The notes beneath the pieces were generated by a model that had not been told where the DNA came from, ran no database searches, and worked only from the letters and a program-made list of their open reading frames with translations. Source: Prevotella aff. ruminicola Tc2-24 (GTDB taxonomy: Bacteria > Bacteroidota > Bacteroidia > Bacteroidales > Bacteroidaceae). Taken from it: DNA of 64,000 nt. Below, piece after piece: positions 47,053 to 54,743 of the stretch (positions are counted from its first letter, which is position 1; each line of letters begins with the position of its first letter). A program made the translations under genes and the position numbers. The stretch covers positions 372,001-436,000 of the forward strand of contig NZ_FOIQ01000001.1 in NCBI RefSeq assembly GCF_900110895.1, read 5' to 3'.

Positions 47053-47567
47053 TAACTGACCAACTCGTGAGTCTCCACCTCGCATAAACGCAACCTGATC
47101 TGCAGTCTTGGTTTCTTGCTTTCAAGAAGCGTCAGACAGACCCACCTGTCAAAGCCTTTCGTATGTTCCCGCATAATGATTTCCATCTGGCGATTGATCT
47201 GGACCTGATAGAGCAGACGGTCGGCTATCATATAACACTCGACACGTGAAAGACAAACGCCAGGGAGGTTCAGGAGAAAGGTATAGGCCTCCGTCAAAGA
47301 TGACACCGTCCCTTTCCAGCGGCGATGACCAGGGGCGTTGCGGGTGCTGAGCGGTCCCTGAGCTTGTCGAAGGGCAGGTCGAAGCACAAGGCCGTGCCCC
47401 TGCGGTATACCCTTCGACAGGCTCAGGGGCCGCAGAGGGGAACGCTGGAGAAGGTATTCTGTTAATGTTTCGACATAGAGATCATTTTCGCGTCTTCCAG
47501 ATCCCCGTCGAAACAACAGACAGAACACCGACCTCATCCAGTTTCCCCATGTACGAATCAACGACAT
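47049..47567 (-). CDS. unknown protein with in-frame repeat insertion, last gene of the DUF2589 operon
   Basis: I do not recognise this 172-residue protein. The ATG at 47567 (MSLIRTWGNWMRSVFCLLFR) is used; a GTG three codons upstream is also in frame. Residues ~45-72 (RPLSLSKG...ALRQAQGPL) are encoded by two inverted copies of the interspersed CTGAGCNTGTCGAAG repeat, with the frame maintained. The C-terminal half (residues ~90-170) is beta-rich: YTFLLNLPGVCLSRVECYMI and WVCLTLLESKKPRLQIRLRL. It is 15 bases after the zinc-ribbon gene. Confidence 0.6.
   Translation of the reverse strand: MSLIRTWGNWMRSVFCLLFRRGSGRRENDLYVETLTEYLLQRSPLRPLSLSKGIPQGHGLVLRPALRQAQGPLSTRNAPGHRRWKGTVSSLTEAYTFLLNLPGVCLSRVECYMIADRLLYQVQINRQMEIIMREHTKGFDRWVCLTLLESKKPRLQIRLRLCEVETHELVSY
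47352..47435. repeat. inverted pair of interspersed repeats inside a gene
   Basis: A forward copy at 47352-47374 (CCCTGAGCTTGTCGAAGGG core) and an inverted copy at 47410-47435 (CCCTTCGACAGGCTCAGG core) lie 35 bases apart, so the RNA could form a long stem-loop. Both are in the coding frame of the 172-residue protein. Confidence 0.85.
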
Positions 47568-47582
47568 CTTCCTCACTAACGG

Positions 47583-47822
47583 TTAGATAGAACCGGCGTT
47601 ATTGACCCTCTGCTGTGCCTCCTCGACCTTGGCCAGTATAGAAAGCGCTTTTGCAGACGCCTGTCGGTCGATATCCAACCTTTGGTGACACCACGGGCAA
47701 GACAAGCTCCTTTGATACAGAAGATGATGGATAGGAACAGGCATGAACTGACCACAACGCGGGCATGCGAAGCCCGGTACACGTTGCTGTGCCTGAGGAC
47801 TTGTTGTTATCTTTGTTTCCAT
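47583..47822 (-). CDS. small zinc-ribbon protein
   Basis: A 79-residue protein with two CxxC knuckles: C24-x2-C27 in FACPRCGQFMP and a second pair in SLSCPWCHQRLDID. This is a zinc-ribbon fold. The N-terminus is polar (METKITTSPQAQQRVPG), and the C-terminus is a short helix (AKALSILAKVEEAQQRVNNA). It has no obvious catalytic domain and could bind protein or nucleic acid. It lies 12 bases after one DUF2589 gene and 15 before the unknown last gene of the operon. Confidence 0.7.
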   Translation of the reverse strand: METKITTSPQAQQRVPGFACPRCGQFMPVPIHHLLYQRSLSCPWCHQRLDIDRQASAKALSILAKVEEAQQRVNNAGSI

Positions 47823-47834
47823 TGACTATATTGT

Positions 47835-48446
47835 TTAATTATCGTTTTTCTGGGGCTCCTCTTTCTTCTCAACCACATCCGCCACCTGTAGATTGTTGGT
47901 TGCCAGATTCAGCAGGTTAGACAGTCCGCCAGGCATATCGGCCTGCCGCATCTTCACTTTCACCTTCATATTCGCAGCCAGTCCCTGTCTGGCCTTACTC
48001 TCAGCATCCCCTTCTATACGCGACGCAGCCATGGACACCCTGAGCTTCACCCCCTCCTGCTTCGGTGCGGCGTTGTCCCCCCTGTCCCTCAGAGAGAACG
48101 TGGAATGATCGTCAGGATCCACTGCATCGATAATCTGGATATCGAAATCGAAGTCAGCCTCCTTGACCTGAAGCAAAGGCAACGGCACCAGAGTCATCAG
48201 CGGGATGGAAGCTTTTTTCTGTTGCGTAACCCTCCCCTCCTGTACGGAATAAGTGAACTCCAGCATCCTCAGATTGCCGACCTCGCCTGTCACGTGGTTA
48301 TAGGAGTCAAAAGCCAGTTCATAGAAATAACTGAGATACCTTCTGGCAGAAATGCTATCCGCATCAATCGTTGCGACCAAAGGACCTGAGATCAAGTCTT
48401 TCAGTTCCATGATCTGCCTACTTGCATTTTTGACAACCGTTTTCAT
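47835..48446 (-). CDS. DUF2589 protein, second copy in operon
   Basis: A 203-residue protein of DUF2589 type. It shares a pattern with the larger paralogue 49263-50126: LKDLISGPLVATIDADSISA, then ASIPLMTLVPLPLLQVKEAD and MPGGLSNLLNLATNNLQV. The Pro-rich VPLP loop and the late MPxGL helix are the shared marks. The start at 48446 (MKTVVKNASRQ) is preferred over a GTG two codons upstream. The C-terminus is charged (VVEKKEEPQKNDN). No function of the family is known to me. Confidence 0.7.
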   Translation of the reverse strand: MKTVVKNASRQIMELKDLISGPLVATIDADSISARRYLSYFYELAFDSYNHVTGEVGNLRMLEFTYSVQEGRVTQQKKASIPLMTLVPLPLLQVKEADFDFDIQIIDAVDPDDHSTFSLRDRGDNAAPKQEGVKLRVSMAASRIEGDAESKARQGLAANMKVKVKMRQADMPGGLSNLLNLATNNLQVADVVEKKEEPQKNDN

Positions 48447-48457
48447 ACGCACAAAAA

Positions 48458-49237
48458 TTACTCCTCATTCATATAAAGATTGATATTGTTCGGCGACACC
48501 TTGAAACGTAAGGTGTGGATAGCCTCTTCCGGTAGTTTCGACAGTTCCTCCGACGATACGCACACATCCACCGACGGTACCATCCGCTTTCGCATCACAT
48601 TGACATCCTTCAGCAAGGCGGGCAACCCGTTCTCCACGGCCGTCTTCATCGAAGCCAAAGCCTTTTCCTTGAAGTCATCATGACCATGTTGGTCAAGGAT
48701 CTCCTTGATATCCTCCTGGTTCAGCAGATACCTGTTGCCTACATCGAGGATAACCTTCAATATGGTTGACTGGTTCAACGTTCCGTCGTCATTGATGATG
48801 GCCGTTGACTCCTTTTGTAGAGACCTCATCATCTTACGGCTCAAAAAAGCACTAAAATCACGCCTTTTCTTCATGTCGTCACCTAATGAGCCCATCACGA
48901 GGTCCACCTCAGCGTTATTGGGTGGAAGAGCATCATAGAAGACAGGCATAGCACTACTTAGCAACAAGTCGGCACACGAGTTTGACACGTCCTTCATCAT
49001 GCCACGCATGACAGGATAGTTGATCTCATACTGCTCGACATTGACGGCAGCATCCGTCACACCATACTGGAGAGAGAACTCGATCTCGCCCATCGCCACA
49101 GAAGGCAAGGCAAAGTTTTCAAGTCGTTCATCCTTACGGTACAGATCCTCGAGAGACACGGCGTACATGTTTGCCTGATGTTGCGCATAGACCATATCCC
49201 GAAGGACAGAGCTGATAATAGAACTTAATTGAGCCAT
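48458..49237 (-). CDS. unknown protein between two DUF2589 genes
   Basis: A 259-residue protein I cannot place. It begins MAQLSSIISSVLRDMVYAQH and has a helical start, then a short beta segment (ALPSVAMGEIEFSLQYGVTD) that resembles the middle part of DUF2589 proteins in spacing. A helical central part (residues ~95-200, with KKRRDFSAFLSRKMMRSLQK) and a C-terminal beta segment (IHTLRFKVSPNNINLYMNEE) follow. There is no signal peptide or membrane helix. It lies 25 bases after the large DUF2589 gene and 11 before the small one, so the three are almost certainly made together. Confidence 0.6.
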   Translation of the reverse strand: MAQLSSIISSVLRDMVYAQHQANMYAVSLEDLYRKDERLENFALPSVAMGEIEFSLQYGVTDAAVNVEQYEINYPVMRGMMKDVSNSCADLLLSSAMPVFYDALPPNNAEVDLVMGSLGDDMKKRRDFSAFLSRKMMRSLQKESTAIINDDGTLNQSTILKVILDVGNRYLLNQEDIKEILDQHGHDDFKEKALASMKTAVENGLPALLKDVNVMRKRMVPSVDVCVSSEELSKLPEEAIHTLRFKVSPNNINLYMNEE

Positions 49238-49262
49238 AAGATAACATTACTTAGTTAAAACA

Positions 49263-50126
49263 TCACGATGTCTTGGCCATCTGCACATTGACTTTAACCG
49301 TCTTCTTGTCACCGGCAGAAACGATGTAGTATCCATCAGCACAGTTGGTAGCATTCAGATCGAATACCATGTTAGTACCGTCACCCGTTCCTTTTATTTC
49401 ACTGCCAGAAGTCGAATCCGGTTTTAACGTAATCTCATCGGGTTTGTAGAGACCGTCAGGATTCTTATAGGTAGCAATCAGCTTGACAGAACCGGTGGTA
49501 GGCACGACGAGAGAGGTATCACTCACCTCAAGTTCACCATCCGGATTAACCACATCGAGCGTGTTTCCGAGCAGTTCGAGAACCTTGGCGAGACCAGCCG
49601 GCATACTGTCCTGTCCAGCATGAACAGCCACGTCCATCGTGTATTCCACGCTATACTGTGATTCTTGCGTCGCCTTAGAGTCCTTCTTCGACGAATAATT
49701 CGCTTTGATGTTAGCCTCAACGCTAAACGGACCTTTCCCAAACTTAGCCGTGATCTCTCCTCCCACATCAAGATTCTCAGAAGACGATGTTTCCGAGACC
49801 GAAGAAGCAGAAGCGGAGATATTCGCCTTGAAGTTGATGTCAATGGTCTGGATAGCGATGTACGGAATCGGCACGATTGTCAGCAGAGGGACGTTCAATT
49901 TAGACTTTCGGCCATTCTGTAGGAATTCGAAAGTCACGTTTACAGCCTCCTTTCTGCCGGAAGTATCCGTATTCAGTCCGACCTCCTGGATAAACTGCCA
50001 TGATGTCTGCGCAGCCATAGCCTGCGCTTCAATACAAGCCTTCAGTGGTCCTCCGATAATAGAACCAAATGGTATCGCCTGCAACGCACTGGTTGCCACC
50101 TGCGACGGTGATGAATCTAATGCCAT
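49263..50126 (-). CDS. DUF2589 protein, first copy in operon
   Basis: A 287-residue protein. The DUF2589 pattern is clear: PFGSIIGGPLKACIEAQAMA (residues ~19-38), WQFIQEVGLN, LNVPLLTIVPIPYIAIQTID (~82-101) and AGLAKVLELLGNTLDVVNPD. A serine-rich beta segment (NISASASSVSETSSSENLDV) sits in the middle. The C-terminal ~80 residues (residues ~205-287, with VPTTGSVKLIATYKNPDGLY) look like an added beta-sandwich, perhaps Ig-like. It lacks a signal peptide. It is preceded by the HExxH gene (43-base gap). Confidence 0.75.
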   Translation of the reverse strand: MALDSSPSQVATSALQAIPFGSIIGGPLKACIEAQAMAAQTSWQFIQEVGLNTDTSGRKEAVNVTFEFLQNGRKSKLNVPLLTIVPIPYIAIQTIDINFKANISASASSVSETSSSENLDVGGEITAKFGKGPFSVEANIKANYSSKKDSKATQESQYSVEYTMDVAVHAGQDSMPAGLAKVLELLGNTLDVVNPDGELEVSDTSLVVPTTGSVKLIATYKNPDGLYKPDEITLKPDSTSGSEIKGTGDGTNMVFDLNATNCADGYYIVSAGDKKTVKVNVQMAKTS

Positions 50127-50169
50127 AAGTTTAAAATGTTAGGTTATTAATTATTGTTTGAATTCTTGG

Positions 50170-50721
50170 CTATAAGCCCATATATATGTTTAGAATCTGT
50201 CTTTTGGCCGCTTCATCTAAACCTAAGAATTTCCGATAAAAGATCATCGGCCCTTCTGTCGCCCTTCTGGCAAATTCAGGATAGGTCGTTGTATAACCTT
50301 CTCCATAGATCTCAGCTGCAAGATAATCCGTACAAGCCTCATTAAAGCCTTGTCCCTCATCGGTACTATTATCAATACCTTTAAAGAAGAAATGCATGAG
50401 TTCATGACACAATATAGATAACTCTATACCAGCTGTCTCAGGCTTTCTGAAGATAAAAATAGTATCTCTCGGGTATTCGTCAGACAAATGGTTCTTTACG
50501 ATAAAAAACTCATAGATAAGATCATCAACGGTAAGTCCATAATCCATTTGGGCATGTAGTTGAAGAATGTTGTCCGCAGGCAAGACCCCTCGCAAATTAA
50601 AATCATCAGCGCCTCTATATCTAATATTGGGCAGCCTTTGATTTTTCATGTTAGCGCCATACCTCTCGATGGTCCTACTCAAAAACACTTTCGCGTTTTC
50701 AATTAATTCTAACTCAGTCAT
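50170..50721 (-). CDS. zincin-type (HExxH) protein, putative metallopeptidase
   Basis: A 183-residue protein with the zinc motif ELSILCHELMHFFFKG: H106, E107 and H110. About 18 residues on, NEACTDYLAAEIYG supplies E128 as a likely third ligand, the gluzincin pattern. A polar N-terminus (VFLSRTIERYGANMKN) and a strand-rich segment (YPRDTIFIFRKPETAG) precede it. No signal peptide is present, so it would act in the cytoplasm unless exported by another route. The start at 50721 (MTELELIENAK) is used. It heads the DUF2589 operon, and its substrate is unknown. Confidence 0.75.
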   Translation of the reverse strand: MTELELIENAKVFLSRTIERYGANMKNQRLPNIRYRGADDFNLRGVLPADNILQLHAQMDYGLTVDDLIYEFFIVKNHLSDEYPRDTIFIFRKPETAGIELSILCHELMHFFFKGIDNSTDEGQGFNEACTDYLAAEIYGEGYTTTYPEFARRATEGPMIFYRKFLGLDEAAKRQILNIYMGL

Positions 50722-50772
50722 AATCAAGATTTTTAGTTTCTCCTACTCATTCTTAGGCTTTTCGGATTCCGC

Positions 50773-50788
50773 CTATCAACGTTGATAG
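50773..50788. promoter_or_regulatory. 16-bp perfect palindrome upstream of the DUF2589 operon
   Basis: CTATCAACGTTGATAG reads the same on both strands and lies 52 bases upstream of the first gene of the operon. It could bind a dimeric regulator. A weak -7-like TATATTCG (50798-50791, minus strand) sits next to it. Confidence 0.5.
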
Positions 50789-50890
50789 TGCGAATATAGA
50801 AGAACTACATCAAAAACGCCCCCACTATCCACCCAACGACAGATTTATCCACCCAACACCACATTTCCCTTCGACATTGTAGAAGGGGCA

Positions 50891-50994
50891 CGGTTGCTGA
50901 GCTTGTCGAAGCAAGGTAGTGACCCGGCAATAAGTCTCTCTAGCCCCAACCCTCTAAACCAGTATCCCCCAGCCAAGAAAGCCGGGGGATACTG
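50891..50994. repeat. interspersed repeat copy and terminator-like hairpin in the 50.7-51.1 kb gap
   Basis: A GCT/AGC-type copy of the interspersed repeat is at 50891-50912 (CGGTTGCTGAGCTTGTCGAA plus GC), followed by GCAAGGTAGTGACCC, which also follows the copy at 57390. At 50960-50994 an 11-base stem CAGTATCCCCC/GGGGGATACTG forms a hairpin that may terminate the 51108 gene. The rest of the 386-base gap holds the palindrome at 50773 and nothing else I can name. Confidence 0.65.
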
Positions 50995-51107
50995 TTATCT
51001 TATTGTGGGGAAATGCTTTTCTATTCCTCTTCTTCCTTTTTCTTAGACGTCCATGGCAGTCTATTCAAAACAAATACGACGACAAATCATTTCCAACACA
51101 GTTCCAA

Positions 51108-52208
51108 TCAACAACCATGTCCTGGAAATTTGACAGAAAGGCGGAGGACGGTAATCGTTCTGTAGATGATGCTGAAGAACGTCATGCTGGGGAAGATCCG
51201 TGAGAAACGTAATAAGCGAAGCAGAGACATCATCCGCTTCGAGAATACCTTCCCACTCCTCTTATACTCCCGACGGACACTGTAATGGCCGAAGTTACCA
51301 CCCTCGAGGATGTCAGCCAAGAGCAACCTGCCACGCGACTCATGCGGGAAGGCCAGCAGCGCATCCTCTGGAAGACCGAGGATCGCATATTCGATCCACA
51401 TCACCGCCGTAGCCAGTCGGTACATGCCCAGACGCTTCCACGTGTCAACGATCTCCTGGCGCTCCTCTGCCGAGAGCTCCTGAGCCTTCTTCAGCACATA
51501 ATAGTAATCGATCAGTTGCCGGAAGCCGACGCCCTCATCAAACAGATGAATCATGATATGTCCCAACTGATAGACCGCATTGAACTGCACCGTCGGCACA
51601 TGGATGGGCATGTCAGTGCCAGACAGTATAACCTCGTGATTGAATTGCACTTCCTTGTTTTCGCTAATCCATCTCTGGAGCTTTTTCTGGAGCCAAGGAG
51701 TATACAGTTTCAGCGGTGTCAGATGCACGTCCACCTCCACATCCTTAAATATCGGGAACTTGATATGCTTAAAACACGCCTTCGCATCCGGGAAGCGGCT
51801 TCTCACATATTGCTGGAGAGTCTCCTTGTCGGCATCCACCCACACGTCGATATCCCCGGACATCCTTGACGACGGCTCAGGGTACATCTCCGCGTTCCCC
51901 TGCCCTTTCAGGATACAACACCGGAACCCGTCGCCCTCTAAGACACGATACAGTTCGATAACCCTTTTGTTCAGCAGCGCATTATAGCCTTTGATCTGCT
52001 GAACCTCCGCAAGCCACTGGAAGAGCAGTTGCTGTCCGATCTCCACCTGATACTGGAAAGGAGCGCACACCCCGAGAATCCGCTGTTTCTTCGCAAACTG
52101 ATAGAGCGCCTCCCAGTCGGTCACCACAGGCTGTTCCGCCTGCTGCGACAAGGAGAACCGGAGCCACGCCAGTCCCTCATTCACATCCTCAGGAAATTCT
52201 TTTGCCAT
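51108..52208 (-). CDS. nucleotidyltransferase-fold family protein (NTP_transf_5)
   Basis: A 366-residue protein of the PF14907 type, common in Bacteroidetes capsule loci. Marks are LKGQGNAEMYPEPSSRMSGDIDVWVDADKE (given by key residues: K, G-x-D-I-D-V-W), where the GDIDVWV segment holds the metal-binding aspartates of the nucleotidyltransferase fold, VDVHLTPLKLYTPWLQKKLQ, and FNAVYQLGHIMIHLFDEGVG with GFRQLIDYYYVL. The enzymatic role is unknown. A -7-like TAAATTTG lies at 52282-52289 (minus strand), but no ideal -33 is found. Conserved proximity to glycan genes suggests polysaccharide modification. Confidence 0.82.
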   Translation of the reverse strand: MAKEFPEDVNEGLAWLRFSLSQQAEQPVVTDWEALYQFAKKQRILGVCAPFQYQVEIGQQLLFQWLAEVQQIKGYNALLNKRVIELYRVLEGDGFRCCILKGQGNAEMYPEPSSRMSGDIDVWVDADKETLQQYVRSRFPDAKACFKHIKFPIFKDVEVDVHLTPLKLYTPWLQKKLQRWISENKEVQFNHEVILSGTDMPIHVPTVQFNAVYQLGHIMIHLFDEGVGFRQLIDYYYVLKKAQELSAEERQEIVDTWKRLGMYRLATAVMWIEYAILGLPEDALLAFPHESRGRLLLADILEGGNFGHYSVRREYKRSGKVFSKRMMSLLRLLRFSRIFPSMTFFSIIYRTITVLRLSVKFPGHGC

Positions 52209-52484
52209 GATGTTTGAAACATATGAAGTGCTAATACATAAAACGACCGAGTCCCATTTGATCCCGGACAGAATATTGCTGCAAATTTAAGCAAAAGATT
52301 TGAAAACGCCATCATAATACCGATATTTTCTTTCCCCAAGCCCAGAGCCTGCGGCCCCTGAAAATGCGATTTTTAGCAGTTTTAATCCTCTGCGGCTATT
52401 GAAATTTACAAAAATCGCAGTATATTGCGATTTATCATTGCCTCCCTTTGCATCTATAGCCACTTAAAAGATGACATATCAAAA

Positions 52485-52511
52485 ATCCCCAGCCTTGTTG
52501 TGGCTGGGGAT
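52485..52511 (-). terminator. terminator of the acetyltransferase gene
   Basis: Ten-base stem ATCCCCAGCC/GGCTGGGGAT around TTGTTGT, followed on the minus strand by TTTTT. It lies directly past the acetyltransferase stop. The 300 bases between it and the 51108 gene hold inverted TGCGATTTTT/AAAAATCGCA blocks near 52365-52410 and no gene. Confidence 0.85.
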
Positions 52512-52515
52512 GCTT

Positions 52516-53145
52516 CTATACTAATCTCTTTGCGGGGTTACCTGTCACGGTCGTACCTGCCCTCACCTTCCTAATGACGAAGCTCAGCGCCCCCACATGG
52601 GCACCGGTCTCTACGGTGACATTATGACTGATCACCGCCGACGTATGGATCACCGTCTCATCCTCGATGACGATGCCACCCACGCACACCACGTGAGTGT
52701 CGATCCGGTTCCAGTTACCGATCTTCGAGTCATGTCCTATCACCGTGTAAGTCTGTATCATGTTATAGTCGCCTATCTCCGTATCATTGCTGATCGCCAC
52801 ATAAGCCCCTATGAAGTTCCCCGTGCCCAGTCTCACGTTCTTACGTATACGCGCCGTCGAGTGTATCAGATTTATGAACGTCCCGCCCCGACTTATCACC
52901 GCCTCCATGCAGGCCCGTCGCGAGGCCCCACCTATAGCTGACACGAACACATCATTCTCTTGCGGTATATAATCCTTGATGGTACCAATAACCGGCGGAT
53001 AGTTCGGGTACCCATCCAATGCGGCGAGGTTATCATCGATGAATCCTTTGACCACGAATACCTCACCGTACCCCACACTTTCCAGCGCGTTGTCATAGAG
53101 GCTGCGTCCCATGCCCCCCGCTCCTATGATGATTAGGTTGTTCAT
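52516..53145 (-). CDS. NeuD/PglD-family sugar O/N-acetyltransferase
   Basis: A 209-residue left-handed beta-helix acyltransferase with the N-terminal PglD nucleotide-sugar domain (MNNLIIIGAGGMGRSLYDNA). Hexapeptide repeats follow, such as TGNFIGAYVAISNDTEIGDY and VIHTSAVISHNVTVETGAHV. PglD and NeuD acetylate amino-sugars or sialic acids in surface glycan synthesis. The catalytic His is likely in IDTHVVCVGG. It ends at its own terminator and starts from a canonical promoter. A PglE-like aminotransferase gene lies 17 kb away. Confidence 0.9.
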   Translation of the reverse strand: MNNLIIIGAGGMGRSLYDNALESVGYGEVFVVKGFIDDNLAALDGYPNYPPVIGTIKDYIPQENDVFVSAIGGASRRACMEAVISRGGTFINLIHSTARIRKNVRLGTGNFIGAYVAISNDTEIGDYNMIQTYTVIGHDSKIGNWNRIDTHVVCVGGIVIEDETVIHTSAVISHNVTVETGAHVGALSFVIRKVRAGTTVTGNPAKRLV

Positions 53146-53165
53146 TTAGTTTCTCTTTCTCGATA

Positions 53166-53197
53166 CAAAGATAATTCATTTTCCTGTATCTATCAAA
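53166..53197 (-). promoter_or_regulatory. acetyltransferase promoter
   Basis: TTTG (53197-53194), 20 bases, TATCTTTG (53173-53166) on the minus strand, just inside the terminator of the upstream glycosyltransferase. The unit terminator plus promoter is closely repeated at 54461-54532. Confidence 0.8.
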
Positions 53198-53205
53198 TTT
53201 TGGGC

Positions 53206-53238
53206 AAAAAAAAAACGCCATGCGGTTTTGCATGACGT
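53206..53238 (-). terminator. glycosyltransferase terminator
   Basis: Hairpin ACGTCATGC/GCATGGCGT on the minus strand with a six-base loop and one mismatched pair, followed by a run of ten T. It lies five bases past the glycosyltransferase stop. Confidence 0.88.
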
Positions 53239-53242
53239 AGAT

Positions 53243-54409
53243 TTAGCCCCCAACCGGATCTTGTCGTGGAGACGACATTGCTTGTTTATATACCTCAATT
53301 ATCTTATCCGCGATGACATCCTGAGAGAAATTGTCGTGACAATGTTGTCGGATCTCCTCCGCATCATATTCCTGATAATGATCCTTCATATACGTCATGG
53401 CCCCGGCCAACGCCTCCGCGTCTTCATTAGGAACAAGGAGGCCGTCTTCCGGACGGACGAAGGTGTCCGGCCCACCGCATCTCGTGGCTATGACAGGAAG
53501 GCCTTTTGCCATCGCCTCTATAAGCACGATGGCGAATGTCTCAATACGACTGGAAAGAACCAAACAGTCAGAATGACCAAGCAGCTCATTGACCTCTTCA
53601 GGTGTCTTCAGCCCCACCAGCCTCACTTGTTGTTCAAGATGATACTGTTTAATCTTACTTTCAATCAAAGGACGTTCCTTGCCATCTCCAACAATTTCCA
53701 ATGATACATGATTGGGGAAATGACATAGATAGAATGCATCTACAAGCAAATCAAACCTCTTATCAAAACGTAAAGCGCCTATTGCAACAAACTTAAACGA
53801 ACCTTCTTGGTGCTTTATCTTTTGAGATTCAAAGAATTGATCACTCACCATATTATGAATGACAATACTATCCACATGACACTTCTTTTTAACGCTCTCA
53901 GCCAAAGCATCAGAAACACATATCGTTTGGTCTGCTTGGGTATATGCTGATGTATCATTCAGAATCCATCTAAGCGTCCTTTCTTTGTTCATTTGGCTCC
54001 AATGCTCAGTAATAACAACAGGCAACTGGTATTTCTCTTTTAAAACCATAGCAGGTGAAGCACAAAGAATCATATGAGCATGCACAACATCAGGCATTCC
54101 CATTTCTTTCATATATCTACGAAATACCCCAAGAAACTGCCTTTGTCTAACCCATCGTTCTAATTTAGGAAAGTAGATATGAGGGATGAACATCGTTATT
54201 CTTACGCACTCGTATATATGAATACCATCAACAACCCGATGATTCACCTTGTTGCACTCAAAAATATGAAGAGGATTTCTCCATTTAATGGCAATCACAG
54301 AGACATCATATCCTTTTGCGGCAATTGCTTTAGCCTGAACGGCCTCATAATTGCCAGACATGGGATCTTCCTTTGAGGGGAAACCTCTTGTTACAAATAA
54401 TACTCTCAT
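53243..54409 (-). CDS. GT4-family glycosyltransferase
   Basis: A 388-residue family 4 glycosyltransferase. It begins MRVLFVTRGFPSKEDPMSGN, the usual N-terminal Rossmann start. The E-x7-E motif is in SSRIETFAIVLIEAMAKGLPVIATRCGGPDTF, given by its key residues (E-T-F-A-I-V-L-I-E). GALRFDKRFDLLVDAF and the GDG segment (EIVGDGKERPLIE) match GT4. The start at 54409 is used, because the longer frame to 54463 would lie in the promoter. The last ~130 codons have visibly higher GC than the first part. Both sides carry near-identical terminator-promoter units. Confidence 0.88.
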   Translation of the reverse strand: MRVLFVTRGFPSKEDPMSGNYEAVQAKAIAAKGYDVSVIAIKWRNPLHIFECNKVNHRVVDGIHIYECVRITMFIPHIYFPKLERWVRQRQFLGVFRRYMKEMGMPDVVHAHMILCASPAMVLKEKYQLPVVITEHWSQMNKERTLRWILNDTSAYTQADQTICVSDALAESVKKKCHVDSIVIHNMVSDQFFESQKIKHQEGSFKFVAIGALRFDKRFDLLVDAFYLCHFPNHVSLEIVGDGKERPLIESKIKQYHLEQQVRLVGLKTPEEVNELLGHSDCLVLSSRIETFAIVLIEAMAKGLPVIATRCGGPDTFVRPEDGLLVPNEDAEALAGAMTYMKDHYQEYDAEEIRQHCHDNFSQDVIADKIIEVYKQAMSSPRQDPVGG

Positions 54410-54460
54410 TTGTATATTCGGGTGTAGAAGCATTCCACCGATGCCAACAGTAATTACTGA

Positions 54461-54492
54461 CAAAGATAACGTATTTTTTTGTAACTATCAAA
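54461..54492 (-). promoter_or_regulatory. glycosyltransferase promoter
   Basis: TTTG (54492-54489), 20 bases, TATCTTTG (54468-54461) on the minus strand. It gives a leader of about 45 bases to the ATG at 54409. Confidence 0.8.
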
Positions 54493-54500
54493 TTTTGAGC

Positions 54501-54532
54501 AAAAAAAAACGCCATGCGGTTTTGCATGGCGT
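54501..54532 (-). terminator. orphan terminator upstream of the glycosyltransferase
   Basis: Perfect nine-base stem ACGCCATGC/GCATGGCGT with loop GGTTTT, then nine T on the minus strand. No leftward gene ends here, so the terminator has no visible client. It is nearly identical to the one at 53206-53238. Confidence 0.85.
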
Positions 54533-54541
54533 AGAATTTTT

Positions 54542-54660
54542 CCCTTCTTGGGCGATTCAAGCGAGCAAAGCTCGAGCGCGACAAGCTCCGTCCCTTCGAC
54601 AGGCTCAGGGACCGCAGATGGGGGGCTCAGGGACCGCAGATGGGGGCATAGAGACCGCGG
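54542..54660. repeat. repeat cluster in the 54.5-54.85 kb gap
   Basis: A ~44-bp repeat (54542-54585) matches 45555-45598 with few mismatches. It is followed by an inverted copy of the interspersed repeat at 54592-54614 (CCCTTCGACAGGCTCAGGG core) and a short tandem of GGGCTCAGGGACCGCAGATG plus GGGG, twice, to ~54645. Confidence 0.75.
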
Positions 54661-54743
54661 GACTATGTTAATCTACGTTAAAAGAGTATCATCACACCTC
54701 AAATTGTTAAGACATGTTCTAACAATTATATGTCAAAATTGTG

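Noticed and set aside
54410..54463. N-terminal extension of the glycosyltransferase
   Set aside because: Runs into the -7 promoter element; MRVLFVTRG is the family-typical start.
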